A stretch of DNA of 33,418 nucleotides from Candidatus Aegiribacteria sp. (GCA_030594645.1 JAUVEU010000027.1:1-33418), one strand, 5' to 3'. Positions 8,548 through 17,883 are shown, numbered from the stretch's first letter. The notes: generated by a model from the sequence alone, not told the origin. Numbers and translations: made by a program.

Positions 8548-9844
8548 TATTCTCCTCCACCCATTTGAGTTTTCTCGATATGAACAGAACAGAAGCTATG
8601 ATCAGAACGGTTTCTACCGGAAGCCTGTATCGGACTCCGCCATGCGCGAGCGAATGCATAAGAAGATAAACCAGAAAAAATGACCCCAGGAATATAATTC
8701 TGCTGTCCCGGAGGCGATGGATTATCTCAATTGCACCTAATACCAGTAAAGGTAAGTATAAAAGGAATCCGACAAGAATAAATATCGGATTGTCAAGCGT
8801 TCCTCCAGCCGGAGAAATGAACAGACTGAATCTGATAACGGACAGGTAAAGAAAAAGTACCGGATTCGCGAATATGAACTGATTCGCTCTTTCAGATAGA
8901 ATGCTGCTTCTCTCCAGTTCGCTGCTCAGTCCTTCCATTGACGGATACGAAAGGAGATCCCTCCTGTTTATCCCATTCTCAACCCAATCCGGCAATACTA
9001 TCCCTTCCATCGCTATGATCTCAGGGTTGTTTCGCATCCACAGGTTAAGGGATCCTTTAGTCGGCAGTAATACGGGACTGCCCAGTTCAATCTGATTCCT
9101 CACAACCCAGGGAACACAGCATACAATAAATCCAGCAAGAAGAAACAGAGATGTTTTCCATTTTTTCTTGAGTAACAGATAGATCATCTGGAGCGGAATG
9201 AGCAAAACAGCTGTGCTTCGTATAAGGAAAAGAAATCCTGAGGCAACTCCTGCGGGAAAACCGGACTTCATTGTTTTCACTGAACGCATGGTCAGCCACA
9301 TAATCAGAGGAAGCATTGAGATATGGATTGAATCCGTCATGGCATACGCGCTGTAATAAACGTAATAAGGGTAAACAGACCAGATAAGCGCAGCAAATAG
9401 CGCCTGTTTCTTCCCCCAGTTCTCCTCCACCATTCTCCATAAAGCCCATGCGCCAAGCAACACGAAAATACAGTTCAGCAGGAATACTGCTCCTGTGGCA
9501 GGACCCGCCGCAATGAACATCATCGCAAGAATCACTGGATATCCCGGTTCAAGTGAAGCTGTCGGGGTTTCAACCGGTACCATTCCAAACACATAACCAG
9601 GATCACCGCTCCAGGCGGTTTCAAGGCTTGTTTCCCCTGTTCTGAAATTCTTCAGCCATCCAAGATCTTCACTGAACGACATTCCCTCCCCGGATGCGAT
9701 TCTTCCTGCCAGCCTGAGATAAATGCCCTGATCGCGCTCCGGTTCCGGGAAGTAACCTCCGAGATATATGAACCACGCGATTCTCGGCAGCAGAACAGCC
9801 AGCACGACAACGATGCTTTTATGCTTCAGCAGGCAGTTCAGCAT
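8531..9844 (-). CDS. Polytopic membrane glycosyltransferase, GT39/ArnT type (second copy)
   Basis: 437 residues with about ten membrane helices. The N-terminus IVVVLAVLLPRIAWFIYLGG leads to a long first periplasmic loop that contains the acidic PEPERDQGIYLRLAGRIASG, matching the position of the catalytic acid in family 39. Further family-like segments are TASLEPGYPVILAMMF and ALIWSVYPYYVYYSAYAMTDS, an aromatic- and Asp-containing loop. Expected activity is transfer of a sugar from a polyprenyl-phosphate donor on the periplasmic face. Start ATG 9844 overlaps the end of wzt by 7 bp (ATGCTGA). A paralogue at 5028-6482 suggests two separate transfers. Acceptor and donor are unknown. Confidence 0.8.
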   Translation of the reverse strand: MLNCLLKHKSIVVVLAVLLPRIAWFIYLGGYFPEPERDQGIYLRLAGRIASGEGMSFSEDLGWLKNFRTGETSLETAWSGDPGYVFGMVPVETPTASLEPGYPVILAMMFIAAGPATGAVFLLNCIFVLLGAWALWRMVEENWGKKQALFAALIWSVYPYYVYYSAYAMTDSIHISMLPLIMWLTMRSVKTMKSGFPAGVASGFLFLIRSTAVLLIPLQMIYLLLKKKWKTSLFLLAGFIVCCVPWVVRNQIELGSPVLLPTKGSLNLWMRNNPEIIAMEGIVLPDWVENGINRRDLLSYPSMEGLSSELERSSILSERANQFIFANPVLFLYLSVIRFSLFISPAGGTLDNPIFILVGFLLYLPLLVLGAIEIIHRLRDSRIIFLGSFFLVYLLMHSLAHGGVRYRLPVETVLIIASVLFISRKLKWVEENNACIQ

Positions 9845-11034
9845 TGTTTCCAGGTAACATTGGAAAGCCGGAGCGGAGGATCGATCCTTGCGTCAAGAAG
9901 AGTAATGGGATAGAAGAATTCCTGCCAGTGATAATCCTTTCGGGCTTGCGGGTCTGTAAGCGCGAGCCCCAGAATGTAGGAGCCCGGCTCCTCAACATCG
10001 AGCGTTATCTCTATACCTGCTTCTGTCGATTCACTGAACGAAAGCAGAGGTTCATTCATTTCCAGATTGTTTGTTCCAATAATAATTTCACCATCAGGTC
10101 TGTGGAGCGAGAATCCGAACACCACATCATTAACAGTCCCGGGAAGGCGGGTTTTAATAACAGCATCTACTACGATTTTTTCTCCATTTTTGAATATTCC
10201 TGCGGGTGTGCCTGACACGTCTCTAATAGTAACGGAATCGAACCACACCTCGCGGGTGCCCCATTCTTTCGGTGAGACCGCAGCTGCATCGTGTTTCGAA
10301 CGTACACCTTCCAGATATTCTGAAAGAACAGCCTCAACTTCCCCATCCTTCTTTATCCTGCCGTCATTCAGCCAGACTGCTCTGGTACACAGTTTGCTGA
10401 CCGCGTTCATATCATGTGAAACGAAGATTATTGTTTTTCCCTTCTTCCTGAAATTCCAGATGCGCTCGTAGCATTTCTCCTGAAAACGCGCATCTCCAAC
10501 AGCAAGAACCTCATCGATCAGAAGAATATCCGGGTCTACCGCTGTTGCCAGGCTGAAACCAAGACGCATGAACATCCCGCCGGAATAGTATTTGACCGGA
10601 GTATCCATGAAACGGGTCAGTTCAGCGAAGTCCGCTATCTCGGGAATCAGATCTTTCATGTTATTTCTATTAAGACCAATGAGTGAACCGTTCAGCATCA
10701 GGTTCTCCTCGCCGGTGAGATCAGGATGGAAACCAACACCAAGATCCAGCAGGGAGGCTATCCTCCCCCCTGTTTCCGCAATTCCAGACGTAGGTTCATA
10801 TATCCCTGCCAGTAGCTTCAGTGTAGTTGATTTTCCCGCGCCGTTTGCACCTATTACTGCCAGTGCCTCGCCCGGTTCAACACCGAATGTCACATCATCC
10901 AGCGCTGTGAACAATTCCGTTTTCGTGCTTCTATTGAAAACATTCAGCATCGTCTCCCGCAATGTTACCGCCCTGTCATGATACAGCCTGTATTCAAGGG
11001 AAACATTCTCCATGAGAATTGCGCCTGGTTTCAT
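9838..11034 (-). CDS. wzt: Polysaccharide ABC exporter ATP-binding protein with Wzt-type C-terminal domain
   Basis: 398 residues. The nucleotide-binding domain carries Walker A GANGAGKST (about 62-70), signature YSGGMFMRLGFSLA (about 150-163), Walker B DILLIDEVLAVGD (about 169-181) and H-loop FVSHD. This is the Wzt/TagH/KpsT subgroup that powers export of undecaprenyl-linked polysaccharide. Residues from about 255 to 398 are an extra beta-sandwich (DSVTIRDVSG, GEKIVVDAVI, FGFSLHRPDG) like the carbohydrate-binding C-terminal domain of O9a Wzt, which reads a terminal modification of the finished chain. That implies a chain capped before export. The permease lies 4 bp upstream. Gene symbol is by family; serotype-level identity is not implied. 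Confidence 0.92.
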   Translation of the reverse strand: MKPGAILMENVSLEYRLYHDRAVTLRETMLNVFNRSTKTELFTALDDVTFGVEPGEALAVIGANGAGKSTTLKLLAGIYEPTSGIAETGGRIASLLDLGVGFHPDLTGEENLMLNGSLIGLNRNNMKDLIPEIADFAELTRFMDTPVKYYSGGMFMRLGFSLATAVDPDILLIDEVLAVGDARFQEKCYERIWNFRKKGKTIIFVSHDMNAVSKLCTRAVWLNDGRIKKDGEVEAVLSEYLEGVRSKHDAAAVSPKEWGTREVWFDSVTIRDVSGTPAGIFKNGEKIVVDAVIKTRLPGTVNDVVFGFSLHRPDGEIIIGTNNLEMNEPLLSFSESTEAGIEITLDVEEPGSYILGLALTDPQARKDYHWQEFFYPITLLDARIDPPLRLSNVTWKQC

Positions 11035-11038
11035 TTAC

Positions 11039-11833
11039 CTACAACTCCTTGACGACGACAGGTTCGGCTTTTCTGAAGACAGCTGAACCCACTATCAGAA
11101 ACACTGCTGACCAGGCACTCAGTGAAACCCAGCACCATGCGGCCGGCCAGGTTCCAGCGTAGAGTATTGAGTGCATGATCTCCATGAATCCCGCAACCGG
11201 ATTGAATCTCAGAACCTGAAGCAGTCTGGGAGATTCAATAATGTTAACTCCGATCGAATCAAGAGGGTAGATTATTGGAGAAGCGTAGAACCATGCAAGA
11301 AGCAGAACTTCCACAAATTGTTTTACATCACGGTAAAAAACGTTCCCTATGGACAGAATCATTCCCGCGCCTGCTGCCATCACCGTAAAAAGAAGTACAG
11401 CGGGAATTAGAAGAACAATGGATAATCCGGGAGTGTGTCCAAAAATGATCAGGACAGCTTCCAGGACTATCAAAGCCAGAACAAGGTGAATCAGATTAGC
11501 AAGAACCTCTGCGACAGGAAGAGACATTCTCGGAAAATATATACTGCGGATCAGCCTGTGATTATCAAGAAGACTGGATGTTGAAGCTGAAAGAGAAGAT
11601 GAGAAAAAATTCCATGGGAGCAGTCCTGTAAGGAGAAAAAGAGAAAAATGGGGAATAGCACCACCGAATCTGAGAATTCTCGTGAATACGAAGTAATAAA
11701 CTATCATGCTGAAAAGGGGTTTTAGAAGAAACCATCCAAAGCCAAGAGCAGAACGCTTATATCGTACTTTCAAATCCTTGGATACAAGACTCTCCATAAG
11801 AAGTCTCAGTCTGCTGATATCCCAGTTACTCAA
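11039..11833 (-). CDS. wzm: Polysaccharide ABC exporter permease, ABC-2 type
   Basis: 264 residues with six membrane helices, the normal size for Wzm. The N-terminal cytoplasmic interface helix LVSKDLKVRYKRSALGFGW and the following PLFSMIVYYFVFTRI are characteristic of ABC-2 permeases of polysaccharide exporters. The conserved end of the membrane domain is FNPVAGFMEIMHSILYAG. With Wzt it forms the channel that moves lipid-linked polysaccharide to the periplasm. The start is TTG 11833, which overlaps the plsY stop as TTGA; the next in-frame ATG is 12 codons on and would cut the interface helix region. Pairing with wzt and the glycosyltransferases below makes the role firm. Confidence 0.9.
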   Translation of the reverse strand: MSNWDISRLRLLMESLVSKDLKVRYKRSALGFGWFLLKPLFSMIVYYFVFTRILRFGGAIPHFSLFLLTGLLPWNFFSSSLSASTSSLLDNHRLIRSIYFPRMSLPVAEVLANLIHLVLALIVLEAVLIIFGHTPGLSIVLLIPAVLLFTVMAAGAGMILSIGNVFYRDVKQFVEVLLLAWFYASPIIYPLDSIGVNIIESPRLLQVLRFNPVAGFMEIMHSILYAGTWPAAWCWVSLSAWSAVFLIVGSAVFRKAEPVVVKEL

Positions 11834-12459
11834 TCTGACACCTGTTTCCTGTGGAAACTGAATCTGCTCTCTTCTCCCCGCAGAAGTCTCCTGATGTTTG
11901 GTCTGTGCTTTAAAACTATCAGAACCGCAACTATACTCATGACCACCTGAACAGGTATTTTCCCCGGATCTAACAGAAATACCGCCGGGATCATGCAGAC
12001 AGCAGCACAGATAGAACCCAGTGAGACGTATCTGGTTAAGAGCATTGTCAGCACGAATACACCAACACCTGTTGCCACAGACAGTGGTGATAGTACAAGC
12101 AGGACTCCAAGAGTTGTTGCTACCCCCTTACCTCCCCGAAAACCAAGCCAGGGAGTGAATACATGCCCTAGAACAGCGGATATCGCCACCAGCGCAACTA
12201 CCGGATCTCCCGCTGGCGGGATATTCAGTAATCCATTTGCTGCGACAAGTACCGGAACCGCCCCTTTCACAGCATCAAGGAAAAGGCCGGCTATACCGTA
12301 TCCGTTACCGCAAACCCGCATGAGGTTCGTTGCCCCGGCATTACCCGAGCCCTCTCTCTGGATATCAACGCCCTTCAGTCTTCCAAGCAGCCAGGACCAT
12401 GGCACGGAACCGGATAAGAACCCCAGAAGCAGATAGAATAAAACAGACCATAGTGTCAT
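11830..12459 (-). CDS. plsY: Acyl-phosphate:glycerol-3-phosphate acyltransferase PlsY
   Basis: 209 residues, a usual PlsY length, with five to seven membrane helices. The three family loops are present: SGNAGATNLMRV (motif 1), the glycine/lysine site in FLDAVKGAVPVL (motif 2) and GFRGGKGVATTLGVLL (motif 3). The enzyme acylates glycerol-3-phosphate at position 1 using acyl-phosphate made by PlsX, the first step of phospholipid synthesis, in the inner membrane. It starts one base after the der stop, so it is co-transcribed with der, a gene order seen in many bacteria. Housekeeping lipid synthesis is thus linked to the polysaccharide exporter genes that follow. Confidence 0.95.
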   Translation of the reverse strand: MTLWSVLFYLLLGFLSGSVPWSWLLGRLKGVDIQREGSGNAGATNLMRVCGNGYGIAGLFLDAVKGAVPVLVAANGLLNIPPAGDPVVALVAISAVLGHVFTPWLGFRGGKGVATTLGVLLVLSPLSVATGVGVFVLTMLLTRYVSLGSICAAVCMIPAVFLLDPGKIPVQVVMSIVAVLIVLKHRPNIRRLLRGEESRFSFHRKQVSD

Positions 12460-12460
12460 A

Positions 12461-13762
12461 TCAGTGTTTTCTCTTCCTGTATATGATCTTCATCTGGACC
12501 CCTCTCATACCAAGACATTCCCTGAGATTGTTCTCAATATAACGACGGTAATTCTCAGGAATATCCTCGGGACGATTCGAGAATATCAATATTTTTGGAG
12601 GGCGCTGACCAATCTGTGTGGCGTAAAACAGCCTGACAGGTTTTCCTCTTGGTGTGGGCGGCTGCACTTTCTCGACAGCCTGCATGAGTTTCTTGTTTAT
12701 CTCGGAAGTCGGGAGGTCCTTCTCCCTTATTACCGCAACTTCAACTACAGTGGGGAGTATTCTGCCGACGCCCTCACCGGTGAGCGCTGAGAAGAAAATG
12801 ATCGGGATCCATCTTGCGGGATGAAATCTCTGAATAATACTCGCGATCCAAAGATCTTTGTCTATTCCCAGATCGATCTTGTTCACGCCGATAACAACAC
12901 CTTTGCCCATCTCCCAGGCTTTACCCGCAATCCTGATATCCTGTTGAACCGGATACTCGGCAGCATCCATAAGAACCAGGACTACATCACCTCTGGATAT
13001 GGATTTCCATGCCCTGACAGTGCTGTAGAACTCAACATCATCCATTTTTCTTGTTCTTCTGCGGAGCCCGGCCGTATCAATGATTCTGATATCGTTGTCA
13101 TTCCAGGACACCAGTGTATCGATGGAATCCCTTGTAGTTCCCGGAACATCCGTAACTATATTTCTGTCTTCTCTGCAGATCCTGTTGACTATTGAACTTT
13201 TTCCAACGTTCGGTCTGCCGACTACAGCAAGAGACACCTCAGATTCTTCATTCTGTTCAACTGCCGGAAGAACCTCTACGACAGCATCAAGCAGGTCACC
13301 GGAGCCAAGTCCGTGCTGAGCGCTGACAGGCCACGGCTCTCCCAGGCCCAGTTTGAAGAACTCAGGCACAAGTAGAATGCGCTGGTCGTTATCGACCTTG
13401 TTCACGGCAAGAAATGCAGGTAAGCCTGTTTTCCTGACAAGCTCGGCAGCTTCGATATCGAACGGATGAATACCCGATGTAACATCAACAACAAGTATTA
13501 CCGCATCCGCCTCATTCAGCGCCAGCTGCACCTGCTCCCTTATGCTCTCCTGAAAAGCATCCTCGCTTCCAGGAGCAAGACCGCCGGTATCGATCACGAA
13601 GAAATCGTGTCCCGTCCAGTTAGCCAGAGTCATGTTTCTATCTCTGGTAACTCCGGGAAGATCATCCACTATAGCGATTCTACCACCGGCAATTCTGTTG
13701 AAAAGGGTGGATTTGCCTACGTTGATTCTCCCCACGATAGCTACCGCTGGTATACTGGACAA
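12461..13762 (-). CDS. der: Ribosome-assembly GTPase Der (EngA)
   Basis: 433 residues with the double GTPase domain that defines Der. The first G domain has GRINVGKSTLFN (an Ile replaces the usual Pro of GRPNVGKS), DTGG and NKVD. The second has GRPNVGKSSIVN, DTAGLRRR and NKID. The C-terminal 110 residues are the KH-like domain with PTPRGKPVRLFYATQ and the closing PENYRRYIENNLRE. Der binds the 50S subunit and is essential for its maturation. It is the first gene of the long minus-strand operon, and its promoter must lie in 13763-13834 or inside the adjacent MITE-like element. The P-to-I change is outside the nucleotide-contacting Gly, Lys and Ser residues. Confidence 0.97.
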   Translation of the reverse strand: MSSIPAVAIVGRINVGKSTLFNRIAGGRIAIVDDLPGVTRDRNMTLANWTGHDFFVIDTGGLAPGSEDAFQESIREQVQLALNEADAVILVVDVTSGIHPFDIEAAELVRKTGLPAFLAVNKVDNDQRILLVPEFFKLGLGEPWPVSAQHGLGSGDLLDAVVEVLPAVEQNEESEVSLAVVGRPNVGKSSIVNRICREDRNIVTDVPGTTRDSIDTLVSWNDNDIRIIDTAGLRRRTRKMDDVEFYSTVRAWKSISRGDVVLVLMDAAEYPVQQDIRIAGKAWEMGKGVVIGVNKIDLGIDKDLWIASIIQRFHPARWIPIIFFSALTGEGVGRILPTVVEVAVIREKDLPTSEINKKLMQAVEKVQPPTPRGKPVRLFYATQIGQRPPKILIFSNRPEDIPENYRRYIENNLRECLGMRGVQMKIIYRKRKH

Positions 13763-13834
13763 GCTTCACACCCTTTCTCTAGATTAACCATGATTATACG
13801 TTATTGAAGGCTTAATGAGGGAGTCAGACCCTAT

Positions 13835-14058
13835 GTCCGCAAATTTCACCAGCATTCTGTGGATTCCCCCAGGAACCACAGGTTTCTGGCTGTGCTGGTT
13901 TCTACTACAGCGACACATATAGCAGCGTCTACTTCGTTATGCTCGTACATCCGTCCTCGACGTACTGTTCAAGTACGACTGCGGAGTCTGTACTCGCAAG
14001 CCTTGTATCCACAACTCTCTGCGACGCTTCGTGACAAAAGCTGATGAGATTTGCGGAC
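13835..14058. repeat. MITE-like element with 25-bp inverted ends
   Basis: The interval is bounded by imperfect inverted repeats. Left end 13835-13860 begins GTCCGCAAATTTCACCAGC; the right end 14034-14058, read in reverse, begins GTCCGCAAATCTCATCAGC. About 21 of 25 positions agree, with one single-base gap. The interior (about 170 bp) has a short open frame with no recognisable protein character, so it is non-coding. TA follows the right end and occurs next to the left end, but a clear target duplication is not visible. The size and inverted ends fit a non-autonomous transposable element. It fills most of the divergent intergenic space between der (minus) and the gene at 14082 (plus), so it may carry or displace promoters. 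Confidence 0.5.
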
Positions 14059-14081
14059 TAAAACTGAAGTTTGGAGAATAT

Positions 14082-14552
14082 ATGTTTTATTTCTCGCTGC
14101 TAACCATGGTTCTTTTTTCATCATCCCCGAATATAGACGATATCCTGCCTGCTTTCAGAGACTCCATCATCCAGGGTAACGGGTCAGCTGCTGCTGAAAT
14201 GATATCTGAACACGCAATTTATGTTGTAGATTCTGTGCTTGTACATGATCCGGGGCAGATTGCAAGGATAGTATCCTATTTTGGAATCGAACTTACTCTC
14301 CCTGATGAGGGAATCACAGATGCGAGAGAAATACTGACCGATATTCTCTCAGATTCATCAGTTGCAGGAATGGTAATGATTATGGGGGTATCCTCCGGAG
14401 ATCCAATCACCATGGGGGGAAGAACATTCGTCCCAGTTGAATGGGGCTTCCCAGGTTCAAGAAACACCTTATTCATTGAAATCGTGATCGAAAATGAACA
14501 GTGGAAAATTGATGACTATTTCGAGACCATCCCCTCTATGAGGAGTTCATAG
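14082..14552 (+). CDS. Small secreted protein of unknown function
   Basis: About 156 residues from ATG 14082, preceded by GGAG at a good distance. The frame is open further upstream but that part lies in the right end of the MITE-like element. The N-terminus FYFSLLTMVLFSSS is a short signal peptide. The body contains an AFRDSIIQGNGSAAAEMIS helix and C-terminal strands (FIEIVIENEQWKIDDYF), a pattern like the NTF2/SnoaL-type small alpha+beta folds found in lipoproteins of the DUF4878 kind. That comparison rests on pattern only. It lies 85 bp before the signalling pair and may share its transcript. No catalytic residues are evident. Confidence 0.6.
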   Translation: MFYFSLLTMVLFSSSPNIDDILPAFRDSIIQGNGSAAAEMISEHAIYVVDSVLVHDPGQIARIVSYFGIELTLPDEGITDAREILTDILSDSSVAGMVMIMGVSSGDPITMGGRTFVPVEWGFPGSRNTLFIEIVIENEQWKIDDYFETIPSMRSS

Positions 14553-14637
14553 AAAACTCTTTGAACTGGTGGTATCTTTGAATAACAGGTATTGTACAAC
14601 CGAGTATAAATGATATTACCCTACAGAAGATTGGATT

Positions 14638-15777
14638 ATGATTTTCAGCGGTAAAAACAGGGATACGACCCGGCTTCAATCAATTATCAGAATTACACGA
14701 GCTGTCAGTACAGTACACGATCTTCACACGCTGATAACTCTACTGGCGTCTGAAACCAGCGAAGTCCTCAATGTGGAGCGTTCCACTGTTTTCCTCCATA
14801 ACAGAAAAGCGGATGAACTTTGGTCCTATGTGGCTGAAGGCGAGTCGAACGAAATTCGCTTCAGCGCCGATCAGGGTATCGCCGGTTCTGTTTTTCAAAC
14901 AAAAATAACAAGTATCCTGAACAATGTCTCAGATGATGAAAGATTCAATAAAAATATAGATGACACCACCGGATTTATCACCAGAAATATGATTACAGCG
15001 CCGATTATCAATCCTTCAGGTCACTGTATCGGTGTTTTTCAGGTCATTAACAAAGAAGGCGGAAACTTCAGGGATGACGATGCCGCATTCCTGCAGATCG
15101 TCGCAGCGGAAGCAGCTGTAACCATTGAGAATGTAAGACTTCTGGAAAGTAGAAAACGGATGTTCGACAGCCTGATCAAGGCTCTCGTAATCTCAATAGA
15201 AGCGCGCGATCCGCTTACAGCCGGTCACAGCTTTGATGTTACATTTCTCGCGGGTAAGATAGCAGAGTACATGAAACTGGACAGTGACACAAGCGAGGCA
15301 ATCTACTACGCTGCGCTTCTCCATGACTATGGAAAAATCGCTGTTCCTGACAGCATTCTGAAGAAACCAGGTACACTCTCCATGGAGGAATTCTCCATAC
15401 TCAGAAAACATGCTCTGCATACTCGTATAATACTCTCCCCTATTGAATTTGAAGAGAGGCTTGAACAGGTTCCGGTATTCGCGTCGCAGCACCATGAAAG
15501 AATCGATGGAGAAGGATATCCTGATGGGCTTAAGGGTGATGAAATCTCAATAGGTGGAAAAATCATAGCCGTCGCTGATGTATTCGAGGCGCTTACAGCT
15601 AAAAGACATTATCGTGAACCTTTCTCCCTCGAGAAAACACTCAATATTCTTATTGAAAGTATTGGCACTCAATTTGACAAAGACGCCGTTCTCGCCCTTA
15701 GACAATATTTCATTGACATAGGCAAGATCGAACCGGAGAAAGTACCATTGCCGGAACCAGCTAAAAATGTTCTCTAA
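14638..15777 (+). CDS. GAF-domain HD-GYP phosphodiesterase (predicted c-di-GMP hydrolase)
   Basis: 379 residues. A GAF sensor domain spans about 23-165 (ERSTVFLHNRKADELW, GIAGSVFQ, APIINPSGHCIGVFQVIN). The HD-GYP domain spans about 175-360 with H197 in the AGHSFD motif, the metal pair H229-D230 in LLHDYGKI, HHERIDGEGYPDGL (285-298), and the Asp of VADVFEALT. All residues expected for a binuclear or trinuclear metal HD-GYP site are present, so it should be active and convert c-di-GMP to pGpG or GMP. It has no membrane segments and is cytoplasmic. The stop overlaps the start of the cyclase gene by 11 bp, indicating translational coupling of two second-messenger enzymes. Confidence 0.92.
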   Translation: MIFSGKNRDTTRLQSIIRITRAVSTVHDLHTLITLLASETSEVLNVERSTVFLHNRKADELWSYVAEGESNEIRFSADQGIAGSVFQTKITSILNNVSDDERFNKNIDDTTGFITRNMITAPIINPSGHCIGVFQVINKEGGNFRDDDAAFLQIVAAEAAVTIENVRLLESRKRMFDSLIKALVISIEARDPLTAGHSFDVTFLAGKIAEYMKLDSDTSEAIYYAALLHDYGKIAVPDSILKKPGTLSMEEFSILRKHALHTRIILSPIEFEERLEQVPVFASQHHERIDGEGYPDGLKGDEISIGGKIIAVADVFEALTAKRHYREPFSLEKTLNILIESIGTQFDKDAVLALRQYFIDIGKIEPEKVPLPEPAKNVL

Positions 15778-17878
15778 CCCTTTTATGCCCGGCAGCAGGA
15801 TCAGAAGGATCTTTCAGGTTCTTCTGATAGCTCTGTTATCAACAGTTATCTCATGGAGTTTCTCGAACCTCGAATTCGCAGACAGTCTTGAAAGAAGTAC
15901 TCTTGACCTGCGCTTCCGGCTCTCCCCGACCCCGGCAGAAGCAGACAGCAGCATTGTACTTATTCTGCTCGACGGCGGTTCCATGGATCAGCTTCCGTTT
16001 CCCGTTCCACGCCAGCTTTATTCTGATGTTCTAAAACTTCTTCAGGACTGGGGAGCAAATGCAGTCGGTTTTGATATTCTCTTTGATCTTCCATCAATCT
16101 ATTCTGTAACGGAGGACAGTATTTTTGGTTCTGTCGCGTCTGATGGAAGAACCGTATTTGTCATGTCTCTGCTGCAGCGTGAAGACGGCAGTCCTGTTCC
16201 GGAAAACGCGATCATCGACATTTCCGGTGATTATTCCGAACTGGATTCCGCTTTTTCCTGTATCCCACCCTGCCGGATGATAGCACAGGGTGTTCCTCTC
16301 CTTGGAAGCAGCAACGACAGACAGGATCCGGACGGAGTATTTCGAAACATCCGACTTCTTTCAGCAACACCGGACGGTATTGCAGCATCGCTGCCTGTAG
16401 CACTTGCATGGCTTGCTCTCGAAAAACCTGAGATGTCAGTAGATAATGATCTATTCACCCTTGGAGAAAACAGTTTCCCGATTGAAGACGGCTGCAGAAT
16501 GCAGTTGAAATATCATGGCCCTGCAGGAACCTACAGAAGTCTTCCTCTTGTCGATCTTGTCGCTGCTCTGAACGCAAGAGCGACAGGTTCGCCCTGCCCT
16601 GTCGATTCATCTCTCTTCAACGGAGCGTTCGTCCTGATCGGTTACGCCGCTCCGGCTCTTTACGATCTTAAACCTACACCCTATTCTGCCATGTGTCCGG
16701 GTGTTGAGGTGCTCGCTACCGCACTTGATAATCTTCTTAACGGAGACTGCCTGTATCATGTCGGGGGATGGCTGCCGATAATCACCGCTTTGCTTGTATC
16801 CATGTCTGCGGCTCTCTTCCTGTCAGCTGTCAGAAAGATCCCTCTTGGAGCATCTTTAGCAGTACTCCCACCCCTTCTTCTTCTGCTTATATCACTTCTC
16901 CTGTTCCGCAGTGGAATCTGGATCGACACGGTCTGGCCTGTTTCTTCGGGAGTCCTGACCATTCTCTCAGGGGGAATTTTCCTGTTCAGCTCGGAAAACC
17001 GGAGAAAACAGGAGATCAGAACGGCTTTCTCCCAGTACCTCTCACCGGATGTTGTCGCCCGGGTGACCGAACATCCGGAAACCCTGGTGCTCGGTGGGGA
17101 CAGACGAGTGATGACAACCTTCTTTTCGGACATAAGAGGATTTACGGGTATTTCAGAAAAACTCTCTCCGGAAGAACTGGTTTCCCTTCTGAACCGCTAC
17201 CTCACCACAATGACCGATATCATCCTTGAAACGGGCGGAACTGTCGACAAATTCGAAGGTGACGCAATAGTAGCTTTCTGGGGCGCTCCCATAGAACTTG
17301 ATGATCATGCTGAAAGAGCGTGTTCCGCTGCCCTTCAGTGCCAGAAAGAGCATATTGAGATGAATCTGCAGTTAAAAGAAGAAGGATATCCGGAACTGAT
17401 AACAAGAATCGGCCTGAGTACAGGGGAAATGGTTGTTGGAAATATGGGCTCCTCAAAGCGCTTTGATTACACTGTAATGGGAAGCACTGTCAACCTTGGT
17501 TCAAGGCTTGAGGGCGCGAACAAGGTCTACGGAACATCCATCATGGTTCCGGAGGAAACTTTCATAAAAACATCAGATGATTTCGCCTTCAGGGAACTCG
17601 ATACAATTCGTGTTGTAGGCCAGAAGATACCGGTAAATGTATTTGAACTGATCTGCGCAAAAGATGATCTGACCGATTCGCAGAAGAGAATTATCGAATA
17701 CTATTCAGAAGCTCTGAAACTCTACAGAACAGGCAGATTCGAAGATGCGGAAAAGAAGTTCTTAAAGATAGACGATGCGCCTTCCATCGTAATGTCTGAA
17801 AGGTGCAGGCATCTGAACGAAGAGTACAGAAACAGTGATAAAGACTGGGACGGAATCTTCAATCTGTCATCCAAATAG
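15767..17878 (+). CDS. CHASE2-domain class III adenylate cyclase
   Basis: 703 residues. A signal-anchor helix (about 15-33) is followed by an extracytoplasmic CHASE2 domain (about 38-325: STLDLRFRL, GFDILFD, DPDGVFRN, GAFVLIGY), three membrane helices (about 333-410), and a cytoplasmic class III cyclase domain (about 445-625). Catalytic residues are complete: metal Asp455 (FFSDIRGFT) and Asp499 (FEGDAIVAFWG), purine-selecting Lys495 and Thr569 (DYTVMG), and transition-state Asn576 and Arg580 (VNLGSRLEG). The Lys/Thr pair indicates class IIIb adenylate cyclase, so cAMP is the predicted product. The last 70 residues resemble a TPR-like helical hairpin (EALKLYRTGRFEDAEKKF). It is coupled by overlap to the HD-GYP gene. 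Confidence 0.93.
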   Translation: MFSNPFMPGSRIRRIFQVLLIALLSTVISWSFSNLEFADSLERSTLDLRFRLSPTPAEADSSIVLILLDGGSMDQLPFPVPRQLYSDVLKLLQDWGANAVGFDILFDLPSIYSVTEDSIFGSVASDGRTVFVMSLLQREDGSPVPENAIIDISGDYSELDSAFSCIPPCRMIAQGVPLLGSSNDRQDPDGVFRNIRLLSATPDGIAASLPVALAWLALEKPEMSVDNDLFTLGENSFPIEDGCRMQLKYHGPAGTYRSLPLVDLVAALNARATGSPCPVDSSLFNGAFVLIGYAAPALYDLKPTPYSAMCPGVEVLATALDNLLNGDCLYHVGGWLPIITALLVSMSAALFLSAVRKIPLGASLAVLPPLLLLLISLLLFRSGIWIDTVWPVSSGVLTILSGGIFLFSSENRRKQEIRTAFSQYLSPDVVARVTEHPETLVLGGDRRVMTTFFSDIRGFTGISEKLSPEELVSLLNRYLTTMTDIILETGGTVDKFEGDAIVAFWGAPIELDDHAERACSAALQCQKEHIEMNLQLKEEGYPELITRIGLSTGEMVVGNMGSSKRFDYTVMGSTVNLGSRLEGANKVYGTSIMVPEETFIKTSDDFAFRELDTIRVVGQKIPVNVFELICAKDDLTDSQKRIIEYYSEALKLYRTGRFEDAEKKFLKIDDAPSIVMSERCRHLNEEYRNSDKDWDGIFNLSSK

Positions 17879-17883
17879 AACCC

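Noticed and set aside
13859-14044. Small protein gene on the plus strand
   Set aside because: It lies wholly within the MITE-like element and has no ribosome site or protein-like composition.
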